From the NCBI GenBank assembly GCA_030043285.1, contig JASHXZ010000295.1, forward strand, positions 1 to 6,596: 6,596 bases of DNA, given 5' to 3'. The DNA is from Xanthobacteraceae bacterium (GTDB lineage Bacteria; Pseudomonadota; Alphaproteobacteria; Rhizobiales; Xanthobacteraceae). Shown here piece after piece: positions 5,547 through 6,596 of this stretch (position 1 is its first letter; each line of letters begins with the position of its first letter). A program made the position numbers and the translations under genes. The notes under the pieces are model-generated. The model saw nothing but the letters and a program-made list of their open reading frames with translations, did not search any database and was not told the origin of the DNA.

Positions 5547-6596
5547 ATGACTGAAAAAGGTCATCTGACGCGCCGGCGCGTTCTCGTGGTCGCGGCGGGT
5601 GCCGCAATGGCGGGCTCCGCGGGCGGCGGCGTGTCGGTTGCCCGCGCGGCGCCCGACATCGAGTCGCATGGGCTTTCGGCGTTCGGCGACCTCGCCTATC
5701 CGCCCGATTTTCCGCATTTCCGCTATGTCGATCCGGGCGCGCCCAAGGGCGGCGCGTTTTCCCAGATCGGGCCCGATCGGCTCTTCAATCAGAATTTCCT
5801 CACCTTCAATTCGCTCAACAGCTTCATCCTCAAAGGCGACGCGGCGCAGGGCATGCAGCTGACCTTCGCCACGCTGATGGTGTCTTCGGGCGACGAGCCG
5901 GACGCCATGTATGGACTGGCCGCCGCGAAAGTCCGCCGCTCGGCCGACGGCCTGACGTATGAATTTTTCCTCCGCCCCGAGGCCAAATTCCACGACGGCA
6001 CCGGGCTCACCGCCCAGGACGTCGCGTTCTCGCTCAATATCCTGAAAGAAAAGGGTCACCCGCTCATCAGTCAATCGCTGCGCGATTTTCTCGGCGCCAA
6101 GGCCAATGGCGACGAGTCCGTGGTCGCGACCTTCGCGCCGAAGCGCGCCCGCGACGTGCCGCTGTTCGTTGCCGGGCTGCCGATTTTTTCCCGCGCCTAT
6201 TACGCGCAGAAGCCGTTCGACCAGTCGACGCTCGACGTGCCGCTCGGCTCCGGCGCCTACAAGGTCGGCCGCTTCGAGGTCGGACGCTACATCGAATACG
6301 ACCGCGTCAAGGACTGGTGGGGCGCCGATCTGCCGGTGAGCCGCGGCCAGAACAATTTCGATACGCTGCGCTTCGAATATTACCGCGACCGCGACGTCGG
6401 CTTCGAAGGCTTCACCGCGCAGAATTATCTGTTCCGCGAGGAATTCACCTCGCGCACCTGGAAGACGCGCTACGATTTTCCGGCGGTGCAGGACGGCCGC
6501 GTCAAGCTCGATACCATTCCGGACGATACGCCGTCCGGCGCGCAGGGCTGGTTCATCAACACGCGGCGGCCGAAATTCGCCGATCCGCGCGTGCGC
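5547..6596 (+). CDS. yejA: Second YejA-type periplasmic binding protein, 3' end outside window
   Basis: The frame is open from the ATG at 5547 to the window edge, giving 350 residues of an expected total of about 600-630. It is a paralogue of the gene just upstream and probably serves the same kind of peptide importer. The N terminus LTRRRVLVVAAGAAMAG (7-23) is a good twin-arginine leader, with likely cleavage after ARA near residue 34. HGLSAFGDLAYPPDFPHF (41-58), APKGGA (65-70), KFHDGTGLTAQDV (147-159), PLGSGAYKV (232-240), NNFDTLRF (269-276) and YDFPAV (309-314) match the first copy, most at identical residue numbers. Sequence between the motifs differs widely. The 18-nt spacing from the preceding stop suggests one operon; the Shine-Dalgarno sequence is weak. 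In Brucella and other Hyphomicrobiales two yejA genes precede yejB, yejE and yejF, so those are expected next. Confidence 0.9.
   Translation, partial: MTEKGHLTRRRVLVVAAGAAMAGSAGGGVSVARAAPDIESHGLSAFGDLAYPPDFPHFRYVDPGAPKGGAFSQIGPDRLFNQNFLTFNSLNSFILKGDAAQGMQLTFATLMVSSGDEPDAMYGLAAAKVRRSADGLTYEFFLRPEAKFHDGTGLTAQDVAFSLNILKEKGHPLISQSLRDFLGAKANGDESVVATFAPKRARDVPLFVAGLPIFSRAYYAQKPFDQSTLDVPLGSGAYKVGRFEVGRYIEYDRVKDWWGADLPVSRGQNNFDTLRFEYYRDRDVGFEGFTAQNYLFREEFTSRTWKTRYDFPAVQDGRVKLDTIPDDTPSGAQGWFINTRRPKFADPRVR

Noticed and set aside
4944..6074. A 376-codon minus-strand frame opposite the two yejA genes.
   Set aside because: It crosses the boundary between two well-supported genes and has no family features; read as an antisense shadow.
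1..6596. Mobile element, CRISPR array, tRNA or defence system.
   Set aside because: No transposase or integrase motifs, no regularly spaced direct repeats, no tRNA-like cloverleaf and no defence domains were seen on either strand.

Overview
The window looks like a chromosomal segment from a high-GC alphaproteobacterium of the order Hyphomicrobiales, probably near Bradyrhizobium, Rhodopseudomonas or other Xanthobacteraceae/Nitrobacteraceae. The reasons are the GC-rich codon use (C or G in most third positions), a membrane-anchored CycM-type cytochrome c, the KdsB-PheA gene pair, two tandem YejA-type binding proteins and a long hairpin repeat of the 'gtcattgcgag' type. The species assignment is inference; no rRNA or species marker is present. 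I see no sign of recent transfer: no transposase, integrase, tRNA or CRISPR array, and no obvious composition break.

Layout. Positions 1-549 (+) hold the 3' end of a phosphomannomutase/phosphoglucomutase gene. It converges on a minus-strand group: kdsB (2658-1918), pheA (1921-1055, overlapping kdsB by ATGA) and a small dimeric alpha-beta-barrel protein (904-587), with an imperfect 80-nt inverted repeat at 926-1005 between the last two. Diverging from kdsB across a 106-nt gap is cycM (2765-3442, +), a membrane-tethered class I cytochrome c with an unusually long Pro/Ala/Asn-rich tail. A 199-nt non-coding gap (3443-3641) contains several strong inverted repeats. Two tandem yejA-like genes follow (3642-5528, and 5547 running off the right edge), encoding periplasmic binding proteins for an oligopeptide/microcin C-type ABC importer; permease and ATPase genes would be expected beyond the window.

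Function. The segment is mostly housekeeping and envelope related: sugar-phosphate interconversion for polysaccharides, CMP-Kdo for lipopolysaccharide, phenylalanine synthesis, electron delivery to a terminal oxidase, and peptide uptake. I found no convincing undescribed system. The points most worth following up are the two collinear but strongly diverged YejA paralogues, both with twin-arginine-like leaders; the palindrome-rich gap before them; the cycM tail; and the hairpin repeat inside the kdsB-pheA transcription unit.
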